A DNA stretch of 64,000 nt from Mycobacterium sp. JS623 (GTDB lineage: Bacteria; Actinomycetota; Actinomycetes; Mycobacteriales; Mycobacteriaceae), in contig NC_019966.1 in assembly GCF_000328565.1 (NCBI RefSeq), positions 1,860,001 to 1,924,000 on the forward strand, in the 5' to 3' direction. Under the pieces are notes generated by a model. The model ran no database searches. It was not told the DNA's origin and saw only the letters and a program-made list of their open reading frames with translations. A program made the translations under genes and the position numbers. Of the stretch, positions 25,864-34,351 are shown piece after piece (the first letter of the stretch is position 1; each line of letters starts with the position of its first letter).

Positions 25864-26277
25864 ATGCACAACTTCAACCTGGACGACGTGGAACGATTTG
25901 TGAAGGTGCTCGACTTGGAAGTGCCGTGGGCACATTCCTATGCAGACATGCAGCCGGGTAGGACCGATCGGGATCGCCGCGAAAACTATCGCCGGGCGGC
26001 TACAGGAGCAGCTCTTAACGATCTGCCCGCTGATCCGCTGTGGTGGGCATTCCGCATCGGCGTGTCGAAGGCCGGTCGATCACTTGACGTGGATAACGTC
26101 GCAAAGACGATCATCGATGCCTTCTGTGCTTGGCAGATCGCGCGCGACCACTCCGCCTATTCGCATTTGGGGCTCTACCCGAACGACACCTTCGACCACG
26201 TGCGTGTTCTCCAAGTCGTCGGGCAGCGTGGCTCAGTCGATTCCACGCATATCGAGATATTCGCGTGCGTAAGGTAG
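25864..26277 (+). CDS. RusA-like Holliday-junction resolvase family protein
   Basis: A 137-residue protein. The segment SLDVDNVAKTIIDAF matches the RusA active-site signature D-x-D-N-x-x-K-x-x-x-D, here Asp75, Asp77, Lys81 and Asp85, with the same spacing as the catalytic residues of E. coli RusA. The following LYPNDTFDHVRVLQVVGQ fits the D-rich region after it. ATG 25864 has gaggggga upstream and is preferred over an upstream GTG (25798). RusA proteins are usually phage-encoded and cut four-way junctions. Here it lies directly before Gabija and after the XRE-protease, so it may be a passenger or an accessory nuclease. Confidence 0.65.
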   Translation: MHNFNLDDVERFVKVLDLEVPWAHSYADMQPGRTDRDRRENYRRAATGAALNDLPADPLWWAFRIGVSKAGRSLDVDNVAKTIIDAFCAWQIARDHSAYSHLGLYPNDTFDHVRVLQVVGQRGSVDSTHIEIFACVR

Positions 26278-26377
26278 AGGTCATGTCGAATAGGCCACCT
26301 CAAAAACGCACCGTTGAGAATTTCATGCCCTAAGTTAGAGCTTTGTGGCATAATGGATTTCGTAATCAGAGGCACAT

Positions 26378-28138
26378 ATGCGTATTCGTCGAGTAGATAT
26401 CGAAAACTTCCGCGGCATCAAGAATCTGAACTGGATCGCCCCAAAGGATCGGGACTTCGTGTGCCTCGTGGGCCCCGGCGATAGCACCAAGACTACAATC
26501 CTCGAGGCGATGTATTTGGCGTTGTGCGAGCGTTATTCACTTTCGCTGTCGGATGCGGACTTCTACGACGCAAACGTTGAGCAGCCAATCACCATCCGCG
26601 TGACGATCGATGATCTGTCGAACGAGGTGATGAAGCACGGCGTCCTCGGTATGGAACTGAGCGGCATCAAGGACGATGGCGAGCTGACTCACGATCCTGC
26701 GGACGCTGACTCGACCTGTGTCGTCATCCAATTGAAGATCGATGCGGACCTGGAGCCGGTGTGGTCAGTTTATCGCGAGGGCGGAAATGAGCCGTTTCCG
26801 CAGATAGGTGTTGGTGCCCGAAAAGCGTTGGGAGTTTTCAAAGTAGACGAGCGAATTGATGGGCACCTCCGTTGGACTCGTACGTCGGCACTGGGTCGGA
26901 TGACGGAGGCCGTACACGGCACATCAGGGACGCTTGCAGCAGCCACCCGCGCATCGCGAGATGCCGTTGCGGGGTCGATCTCTGAAGACTTACAGGCGCT
27001 GACCGGGAGGGTGCAAGAGCGCCTGAATTCGCTTGGCAGTGGGAACTTTTCAGCCCTGAAGCCTGGTCTCGACACCTCGCTGTCCTCGTCGGCGGGTGTG
27101 TTGGCACTATACGAGGAACGGGTTCCGCTCACCAGTTACGGTCTGGGTACTCGTCGGCTGGCAGGCATTGCAACACAGCAATTAGCGTTTGCGCACAAGA
27201 CAATCCTGATGATCGATGAGATTGAGTATGGTCTTGAGCCGCATCGGCTTGTGTACTTGCTCCACCATCTGCGGAACTCAGGTCAAGTTGCTCAGGTATT
27301 TGTCACGACCCATTCACCTGTTGCTGTCGAGCAGTTGACGGCATCTGATCTCTGTGTTGTCCGCTCTGATGGCGACGGAAATATCTCAACGCATGACTTC
27401 ACCGCTAGACCAAACCGAGCGCAAGCAGTTCTTCGCTCGAATCCATCTGCGTTCCTGTCACGCAAGGTGATCTTCGGTGAAGGCAAGACCGAGTACGGGC
27501 TTCTTCTCGGTCTGGTCGATCTTTGGAATAAGGAGCGAGTTGACGCCGGAGAGACTCCGGCAGCTGGATTAGGTGTCGCTATCGCGGATGGAGGGGGCGG
27601 ATCGAACGCAACTCGACGCGCGCGCCTTCTGACCGAAGCCGGTTACGACGCAGTCGTTCTCATGGACAACGACGATCGTTCGGTAGATAGTGAGGTAAAC
27701 AAGGCTTCACGCGAGGGCGTGACTATCCGTAGATGGAACAGCGGCCACGATACGGAGCGTGAGTTGGTCGCCACTCTGACGGCTGCACAGCTCACGGTGA
27801 TCTTGGAAATCGCTCTTGAGCATCGTATGAATCAGCAGACTGTATTGCAGGATCTCCACAACCAGGACAGCAGCGGTGCCAACCTCGACACACTCGACGT
27901 GAGCGAATGGATCACCGGCCACGGGTTCACTCTTGTCACCGCGCGAGCTCTAATTGCTTCCGCGGCAAAGGAGTACGCGTGGTTTAAGAATCCGTATCAG
28001 GGTCGGCGGTTGGCGGAGTGGATTGCAGGTAATCACGATGTACTGGCGGGATCGACCTTGATCACTGTCATTGATCAGTTGTATGAGGACGTGTTCGGCG
28101 CTGAGTCGGAGGAGACCCGTCCAGAGGTGGACTGGTAG
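26378..28138 (+). CDS. gajA: Gabija GajA: OLD-family ATPase-TOPRIM nuclease
   Basis: A 586-residue protein with an ABC-type ATPase domain: IENFRGIKN, Walker A variant GPGDSTKTT (Gly32-Thr39, Thr37 in place of the usual Gly), later LLMIDEIEYGLEPHRL-like Walker B and VTTHSPVAVEQL. A C-terminal TOPRIM domain has Glu in IFGEGKTEYGLLLG and Asp in VVLMDNDD. Length and order match GajA (about 580 residues). GajA forms a tetramer that nicks DNA when nucleotide falls during phage infection. It is 5 bp upstream of the helicase gene, the standard Gabija layout. Confidence 0.9.
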   Translation: MRIRRVDIENFRGIKNLNWIAPKDRDFVCLVGPGDSTKTTILEAMYLALCERYSLSLSDADFYDANVEQPITIRVTIDDLSNEVMKHGVLGMELSGIKDDGELTHDPADADSTCVVIQLKIDADLEPVWSVYREGGNEPFPQIGVGARKALGVFKVDERIDGHLRWTRTSALGRMTEAVHGTSGTLAAATRASRDAVAGSISEDLQALTGRVQERLNSLGSGNFSALKPGLDTSLSSSAGVLALYEERVPLTSYGLGTRRLAGIATQQLAFAHKTILMIDEIEYGLEPHRLVYLLHHLRNSGQVAQVFVTTHSPVAVEQLTASDLCVVRSDGDGNISTHDFTARPNRAQAVLRSNPSAFLSRKVIFGEGKTEYGLLLGLVDLWNKERVDAGETPAAGLGVAIADGGGGSNATRRARLLTEAGYDAVVLMDNDDRSVDSEVNKASREGVTIRRWNSGHDTERELVATLTAAQLTVILEIALEHRMNQQTVLQDLHNQDSSGANLDTLDVSEWITGHGFTLVTARALIASAAKEYAWFKNPYQGRRLAEWIAGNHDVLAGSTLITVIDQLYEDVFGAESEETRPEVDW

Positions 28139-28143
28139 TTGCG

Positions 28144-29577
28144 ATGGATGCAGCGCTGCGCAATGAGGCGACGCTACTACTGCGGCGAATGCCATTCTCT
28201 GTGGAGATGCCCGCAGGTACGGGCAAGACCCAGCTGATCGCTGCCATGGCAGGAGTTGCGGCGCATGACGGCTCGGCTTCCCTCATCCTCACCCATACGA
28301 ATGCCGGTGTTGCAGCCCTGCGAAAGCGATTGAAAGACTTTGGAGTTCCTCAACGGATGGTTCATGTCGACACTATCGCTAGCTGGGCGTTCGAGCTTGT
28401 GCGTCACTATCCAGACCTCGCAGGAATCAAGATCGCACCAGTTCCCGACTGGACACAGACACCTGAATATGTCAGTGGTGCAGCGAATGTCGCGCAAGCA
28501 AGAGCGATCAATCGAATGCACTCCGCGAGCTTCGCGTACTTGTTCGTTGATGAGTACCAGGACTGCAACCTTAACCAGCACGATCTAATACTGGAGATCG
28601 CGTCCGCGATTCCATTGGCCGCGGTGTTTGGGGACCGCCTGCAGGGGATCTTCGACTTTGCGGGTGAGACTCTGGTCGACTGGGACGAACATGTCTTCCC
28701 GAGCTATCCACTCCTCGATCGTGAGCACACAGCTTGGCGGTGGGCAGGCCACAACGCGGAGCTTGGACAATGGCTCCTTGACGTTCGGTCACAACTCGTT
28801 TCAGGTGCGACTCTCGATCTATCTCAGACTTCGGTGCCGGGACTCCAATGGCTGGCTTCGAGCCATCAGGCGGTGGCGGATGCAGCCTATGGGTTCACGA
28901 CGTTCGAAGAGTCGGTTTTGATTCTCAATCAGTGGCGATCTGACAACGCTAGTACTGCAGGGCGATTGGGCGGAACATACGCCGTCATGGAAGATCTCAA
29001 CGGCCGCTTCATGCACGAAAGTCTCGCTACTCTCGAATCGTCCGACCCGGATGGTTACGCGCTCTGGTTGGCCTACTTCGCGAAGAGTTGCTTCTCAGGC
29101 TTTGGCGAGATCAATCAACCGATCCTCCGTCGGTTACAGCGCGGCGAAGGCTTAGAGGGGTTGAGCCGTCGCGGACTTGAATCCACTCTCGCGGCTCTGG
29201 AGGCTCTTGCAACGAAGCCGTCGCTACGAAATCTCGTCACAGCGATGAGGGCGATCGAGTCGGCGCGGGAAGGCAGACTCTATTGCATCGAGGCGTGGCG
29301 GGACACACTCGCCGCTATAGAGGCGGTTGTGCTGAATCCGGGTGAGAACATGCGGGCCAACCTCTCGATGATCCGGGATCGGCTTCGGTACACAGGACGT
29401 CGCAGGCAGCAGCGCATTGTGTCTCGAACACTCCTGGTCAAGGGCCTTGAATATGACCATGCGATTCTCTGCGACGCCGACAATATCGGCAGTGTACGAA
29501 ACTTCTATGTCGCAATTACCCGACCGCGGAAGACGCTTACGATCCTGAGCCGATCGCCAACTATCCGTTTGAGATAA
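28144..29577 (+). CDS. gajB: Gabija GajB: UvrD/PcrA-like helicase
   Basis: A 477-residue superfamily 1 helicase. Walker A PAGTGKT (Lys28), Walker B YLFVDEYQDCNLNQHD, motif FGDRLQGIFDF and a C-terminal LLVKGLEYDHAILCDAD with YVAITRPRKTL are all intact. It lacks the accessory domains of full UvrD, as GajB does. Starting 5 bp after gajA, it completes the two-gene Gabija anti-phage system. Start ATG 28144. Confidence 0.9.
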   Translation: MDAALRNEATLLLRRMPFSVEMPAGTGKTQLIAAMAGVAAHDGSASLILTHTNAGVAALRKRLKDFGVPQRMVHVDTIASWAFELVRHYPDLAGIKIAPVPDWTQTPEYVSGAANVAQARAINRMHSASFAYLFVDEYQDCNLNQHDLILEIASAIPLAAVFGDRLQGIFDFAGETLVDWDEHVFPSYPLLDREHTAWRWAGHNAELGQWLLDVRSQLVSGATLDLSQTSVPGLQWLASSHQAVADAAYGFTTFEESVLILNQWRSDNASTAGRLGGTYAVMEDLNGRFMHESLATLESSDPDGYALWLAYFAKSCFSGFGEINQPILRRLQRGEGLEGLSRRGLESTLAALEALATKPSLRNLVTAMRAIESAREGRLYCIEAWRDTLAAIEAVVLNPGENMRANLSMIRDRLRYTGRRRQQRIVSRTLLVKGLEYDHAILCDADNIGSVRNFYVAITRPRKTLTILSRSPTIRLR

Positions 29578-29632
29578 TGTGCTTTCCGCTGGTTGGGTAT
29601 GGAAAACACTTTCCTTTTCGCGTCATCGAGTG

Positions 29633-30035
29633 TCACTGCCACCCGCGTCGCGGGCGGAGCGGAACGCTATGGTCGCGGAGTGCGGTTGCGATAGTCGTGT
29701 GCAACACGCCATATCTGGCGCCAAGCCACGCCAGTGACTTGCCTTCGACGTAGAGCACTGCGGCTTCGCTGACTTCCTCGGCATCCAGACCTTGCCTTGC
29801 GAATGTTGACACCCTGCTCGCGGAGGACGGTGGCGACTCGCGTCTTGGAGATGCCGTAGTGCGTACCGATCTGCTGGGTCGTCTCACCAGCTCGGTAGCA
29901 AGCAACGATGTCAGCGGTGTCTTGAGGGGTCAGATGGCGTTTCGAACGGGTTTTCGGCTTGTCTTGATACAATAGGGATTGTCGAGGTGAAGATTCGCCA
30001 ATCCGTTGTCGCAGGTCAGACCATTTTCTCGACAT
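29633..30035 (-). pseudogene. Frameshifted HTH protein (recombinase-associated type)
   Basis: On the minus strand from ATG 30035 the protein reads MSRKWSDLRQRIG, then two Hin-like helix-turn-helix repeats. The first (ADIVACYRAGETTQQIGTHY) is in one frame. The second (LDAEEVSEAAVLYVEGKSL, then GARYGVLHTTIATAL, ending RPRRGWQ) is in another, with the shift near 29795. Two tandem HTH units suggest a DNA-binding or resolvase-tail protein. Probably inactive. Confidence 0.6.
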
Positions 30036-30304
30036 GTGCGCAAGGTTCGAGTTTCTTCCTATCGCCTCCACGACGACGGCCGTACTCGAACCGGTGCCGC
30101 CAAAGTCAGCCGTTTTCAGTTTCGAGGGCTTCTTTCGTCCTTGGCAACCAGTCGCCCGCAGAATCCGCCGCAAGGCGGGCTAAACGTTCTCTCGTGAGGG
30201 GGTTCGATAGTTCTCCCCTTAGGCCCACAAAGAAACCGCAGTTCAGAGGCACTTTTGGACGTTGCGTCGGGATCGGCGTAACAGTTCACCGAACATCAAG
30301 GGTT

Positions 30305-31381
30305 GTGGCAAGCATCCACGCCCAGAAGAACCGCGCTGGGAACACCTACCGCGTGCTGTGGCGCCAGGATGGCCGCCAGCGCTCGCTGACCTTCGAAAAT
30401 CTGCCTGCCGCAGAGCGTTTCAAGACGCTGCTCGAAGACCACGGTCCCGACGAGGCGCTGCGGATCATCGAGTTCGACGAGATCGGGCGCCATGTCCCGA
30501 CGGTCACCGAGTGGCTGAGCAGCCACATCGACAATCTGACCGGTGTGCAGCCGGCGACCCTGGCTCGTTACCGCACCTATGTCGCCCGCGATATCGACCC
30601 GGTGTTCGGCTCGATGCCGGTGTCGGCGGTCACCGAGACGACGATCGCGAAGTGGGTGAAGCAGCTTGGTGGCAGCGGCAAGACGATCGCGAACAAGCAC
30701 GGCTTTCTTTCCGGAGCGCTCAACGCCGCGGTACGGGCCGGGGTAATCGCCTCGAACCCGTGTCAGGGTCGCCGCCTGCCGCATACGCGTGTGGAGGAGA
30801 CGGTGTTCCTGACGCCCGAGGAGTTCCGGCTGCTGCGTGATCACATCGAAGGTGATCGCTGGAAGAACCTGGCGACATGGTTGGTGACTACCGGTATGCG
30901 CTTCTCCGAAGCGACCGCATTGAACGCGGCCGACATCGATACCGATGCGAAGACCTGTCGAATCAATAAGGCATGGAAGTACTCCGGTGATTACCGGCCG
31001 CAGATTGGGCCGCCGAAGACGAAGAAGTCGATTCGCACCATCAGCTTGCCGCCGGCGGCGCTGGAGGTCATCGACTTGACCGCGCCGGGTCTGTTGTTCA
31101 CTAACGGCGCGGGCAATCCCGTTCGTGCCCAAGAGTTCTTCAACGGCGGCTGGAAACCCGCCCGTGAGGCTGCGAGGAGGGCGGGGCTGACCAAGTCGCC
31201 GCGCGTGCACGACCTACGACACACGTGTGCCTCGTGGATGATCCAGGCCGGCGTCCCGCTCCCGGTCATCCAGCAGCACCTCGGTCATGAGTCAATCCAG
31301 ACCACGATCGGTGTATACGGTCACCTCGACTGGCGCAGCGCCCAAGTGGCCGCCGACGCTATCGGGTCGGCGCTGAGCTGA
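30305..31381 (+). CDS. Phage-type tyrosine recombinase/integrase
   Basis: A 358-residue integrase with an N-terminal arm-binding-like segment (KNRAGNTYRVLWRQDGRQ), a SAM-like core-binding domain and a complete catalytic set: Arg199 (GMRFSE), His302 and Arg305 (HDLRHTCAS), His328 (HLGHES) and Tyr338 (VYGHLD). GTG 30305 is the chosen start; the frame is open further upstream to 29987 but composition there looks non-coding. It presumably moved some or all of the surrounding island. Upstream at 30196-30228 is a stretch reminiscent of a tRNA 3' end, a possible attachment-site remnant. Confidence 0.9.
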   Translation: MASIHAQKNRAGNTYRVLWRQDGRQRSLTFENLPAAERFKTLLEDHGPDEALRIIEFDEIGRHVPTVTEWLSSHIDNLTGVQPATLARYRTYVARDIDPVFGSMPVSAVTETTIAKWVKQLGGSGKTIANKHGFLSGALNAAVRAGVIASNPCQGRRLPHTRVEETVFLTPEEFRLLRDHIEGDRWKNLATWLVTTGMRFSEATALNAADIDTDAKTCRINKAWKYSGDYRPQIGPPKTKKSIRTISLPPAALEVIDLTAPGLLFTNGAGNPVRAQEFFNGGWKPAREAARRAGLTKSPRVHDLRHTCASWMIQAGVPLPVIQQHLGHESIQTTIGVYGHLDWRSAQVAADAIGSALS

Positions 31382-31410
31382 CACCCGATCGGGCGTGTTG
31401 CGCGGTTGGG

Positions 31411-32033
31411 CTATGTGGTGCGTCTGCGCCGGATTTCCTCGGCGCCATGGCTTCCCAGCGTTTTGAGCAGCCGGCGCACAGCGTCTGGGACGTCTTCATG
31501 GGGTCGTATGAGCGGGAGAAGGTCTGCGAGTCGTGGGGGAGGTTGACGTATCTGTGATCGCTCGGCGGCGACGTGGGGCAGTGCGTGGGCGAAGACCGCG
31601 AGTGTTGTGCAACCGGGGAGTCCGGCTGCGGGCGCGAGTACGGCGTCGAATCCGGCATCGCGGGCGGCGGTGGCGATGGCCTGGGTGATGGTGCAGTCCT
31701 CGGAGAGTCGTCGGCGTCGACGCCCAGGTGCGATCGTGTGGCGGGATCGGTCAGGTCGAGGACGTCAAGGTCGACTGATACACGACCTACGCGGCGGCGT
31801 ACTTCGAATGGGTCGACTCCATCCTCGACGAAGTGGCGAAAGAACTCCGCCCAGGCGCCCTGCTCGCGGTTGGATGCATACCAGACGCCCGGCTCGCCGG
31901 TCTGGTGGTAGCGACCGGGTCCGCGGGCGGGATCTACGCAGGAGGTCAGTGGATGGCGAGTGGGGCCTTGATGCCAGAAACTACCGGTCAGCTTTCGCCG
32001 CGGTGCGGTGGCAACCGCATCGGTTGGGCTCAA
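31411..32033 (-). pseudogene. RES-domain toxin (NAD-degrading type), frameshifted
   Basis: Starts at TTG 32033 on the minus strand, overlapping the antitoxin stop. The RES domain begins in frame (GSFWHQG, PGRYHQTGEPGVWYAS, AWAEFFRH), then near 31708 a single base is missing. The rest of the family sequence (CTITQAIATAARDAGFDA, LPGCTTLAVFAHALP, PPPRLADLLPLIRPH) continues in the next frame to a stop at 31411. The active toxin of MbcT type degrades NAD; this copy should be dead unless the shift is bypassed or is a sequencing error. Confidence 0.75.
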
Positions 32034-32377
32034 ACGTAGGAGCCATCGATGAAGGATTCAGCGGCGCGGCGGACATCCTCGTAGTGGTCGTCAGCAAGCA
32101 AGTCAACGGGGCGCGCGCCGTCGAGGATGCGGTTTTTGGCGTGCAGCCACTGGCCAACGCCTCGTGGGGTCAGGGAGTCGGAGAGCAGAAGGACAAGGTC
32201 ACGAAGCTGGGCCAGTCGGTCATAGCGGTCTGGGCGGATGTCGCCGGTGCGCCAGCCGCGGACCGCGCGGTCGGAGACTTGCGTAACCGCGGCAACGTCG
32301 AGCTGTGTGACGCCGAAGGGTTTCAATGCGTCCACGATCTCGCTGGCCTCGACGGCCCGATCCAATGCAGCGGCCAT
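32030..32377 (-). CDS. Xre/MbcA/ParS-type antitoxin
   Basis: A 115-residue antitoxin with an N-terminal Xre-like DNA-binding part (VTQLDVAAVTQVSDRAVRGW) and a C-terminal DUF2384-type toxin-binding part (LTPRGVGQWLHAKNRILDG, then ARPVDLLADDHYEDV). ATG 32377 has a clean ggagg site 8 nt upstream. It overlaps the RES toxin start by 4 nt. Family antitoxins repress their own promoter. It is intact although the toxin is frameshifted. Confidence 0.82.
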   Translation of the reverse strand: MAAALDRAVEASEIVDALKPFGVTQLDVAAVTQVSDRAVRGWRTGDIRPDRYDRLAQLRDLVLLLSDSLTPRGVGQWLHAKNRILDGARPVDLLADDHYEDVRRAAESFIDGSYV

Positions 32378-32429
32378 CCCGAAACCTCCAGCACTTCCGG
32401 TTTCACTACCGCTTATGCTACCGGTGCGT

Positions 32430-33032
32430 GCGACGGGTGACAACGACCTCGCCACCAATCGGCTTGCCGCCGAACGTCTGTCCGACGGTGCCCGCACCGT
32501 CTTCGACGGCGACTACCTCACCGAGCACATCACCCTGGGCTACGCCACCACCGTGCACGCCGCCCAAGGCGTCACCACCGACACCTGCCACGCCATCCTC
32601 GGCGAAGGCGCCTCCCGCTCTATGGCCTACGTCGCCATGACCCGCGGCCGCCACACCAACAACGCATACCTCTACCAAAAGCTCAATCACGAAGCCGACC
32701 ACCACCACGCCACACCCATCGCCGCACCACAGATCCACCAACTACACCGCGGCACCAAATCCACCGCCGCGCAGGCATTCCGCACCCTCCTGGCCAACGA
32801 CGACCGACCCACCACCATGCAAGCACACGCCGAACACACGCCGACTGAGCTCCTCCCAGACATCGTCGCAGAGACCCTTGAGCGCAACCAGCAGCGCCGC
32901 AGCACGCGCCGAACGGTCTGGAAGGAACATCTCAAAACCATTGATGCCTGGCGCACCGGATACCAACGCATAGCTGCCGCGACCACCCGCTCAGCCGAAA
33001 TCTTCGTAGAGACAGGTGGACTGGAACTCTGA
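32430..33032 (+). pseudogene. C-terminal fragment of a MobF/TraA relaxase-helicase
   Basis: About 200 residues matching the end of actinobacterial TraA/TrwC-type conjugative relaxases: VFDGDYLTEHITLGYATTVH, the UvrD-C motif AAQGVTTDT, MAYVAMTRGRH, RTLLANDDRPTTM, then a basic helical tail. The relaxase domain and most helicase motifs are missing, and the sequence abuts the antitoxin gene on the other strand. This is a scar of plasmid or ICE DNA, too short to mobilise anything. Confidence 0.75.
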
Positions 33033-33256
33033 CCGCCCGCGATCGAACGCTCTGCCTAGAGCTGATCTCACTTTGCCGGATCCGGCCGTGCGTGGCTGGT
33101 AGTGGGACCCGCGAGACGAACAGTTCGGCCAGCGCGGAATCGGCCTCCAGGTGAGGCGGCGGCATCGATTACCGCGTCGACCCGGGCGAGGGTTTCGGGG
33201 GTCGGGGTCGTTCTTACCGATGAGCGGCGAGTGTGATAGGCCAACGACGGCGGCGA

Positions 33257-34160
33257 TCATTTAGGTGCCTCAGTCTCGGATGACGGATGGATGACGATCT
33301 TTCCCATGACGTCGCCGTCGAGCATCTGTTGAAAACCCTTGTGGATGTCGGCAAGTGGCAAGGTCCGGTCGATCACCGGCCGGGTTCCGATGGCGTCGAG
33401 CAACCGCGGCAATGCCTCGAGCTCGGTACGCGTAGCACCTGTGGAGCCTAGGATTCTCAGCTGCACGTAGAAGATGCGTCCCAGGTCTGCCGGCGGATTC
33501 ATCCCGGTGGTCGCGCCGGCGATCACGACGGTGCCGCCCGGGCGCACCGACTTCAGCGAGTGCGACCAGGTGGCTTCACCGACTGTCTCGATAACGACAT
33601 CGACCCGTCCAGGCAGTCGTTCCCCGCTGGGCACCGCTTCCCGTGCGCCCCAACGCAGCGCTTCGGTGCATATGGCCTCGCTTCGACTGGTGGTGTAGAC
33701 GACGGCGCCCGCGGCCACCGCGAGTTCGATGGCGGCCGAGGACACCCCGCCGCCGACTCCCTGCACCAGGACACGGTCACCGGCCTTGATGTTGGCCTGG
33801 GTGAACAACATTCGGTAGGCCGTCGTCCACGCCACCGGCAGGCAAGCCGCCTCATCGACGGTCAGCCAGGGCGGCATGGCGACGAGGTTGCGCCGCGGCA
33901 CCGAGATGTACTCGGCGAATTCGCCGTTGTGCCGCTCGGTCAACAGCGCACGATTGGGGTCTAGCGTCTCGTTTCCGCGGCCGGCGTCGGGGTCGGCGAT
34001 GACCGGGTGAACATCACCGGGTTTCCGTCCTCGTCGTACCCCGACACGTCACAGCCCAGCACCATCGGCAGGCGTCGGCGGGATGTCCGACACCGCGCAG
34101 GGTCCACAGGTCGTGCATGTTCAGCGCGGAGGCCGCCACCCTCACTAGGGCCCATCCGGG
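33257..34160 (-). pseudogene. Zinc-type alcohol dehydrogenase, multiple frameshifts
   Basis: The C-terminal 228 residues are open (GEFAEYISVPRRNLVAMPPW, VLVQGVGGGVSSAAIELAV, DVVIETVGEATW, GKIVIHP), typical of medium-chain dehydrogenases/quinone reductases. The N-terminal part is spread over other frames: SALNMHDLWTLRGVGHPA in one, PMVLGCDVSGYDEDGNPVMF in another. At least two shifts are needed, near 34080 and 34010, and the extreme N-terminus is missing. Not expected to be functional. Confidence 0.7.
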
Positions 34161-34351
34161 CCGGGGTTGCGGTTTGCCGGCACTTCACGGAATTCAAGCC
34201 CCTCCAAAGGGTCATGAGGATTTCTGTGAGACAGCAACTGCGGCAAGCACATCGCCAACGTTGGCTGCGTCGTGCCTCGGTTCACAGTCGGTGTGCCGTT
34301 GTGCGAAACGGTCGCTTGAATTCGTTGGGCGACCCAAGTCGTGTGGTCCGT

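Noticed and set aside
30196..30228. A tRNA gene
   Set aside because: The T-arm-like bases do not form a proper 5-bp stem with TTCRANY, and no D-arm, anticodon arm or 5' acceptor strand is found upstream.
29987..30304. Integrase reading frame extending about 106 codons upstream of GTG 30305
   Set aside because: The upstream part reads as low-complexity sequence antisense to the HTH pseudogene and has no integrase similarity; the family length fits the GTG start.
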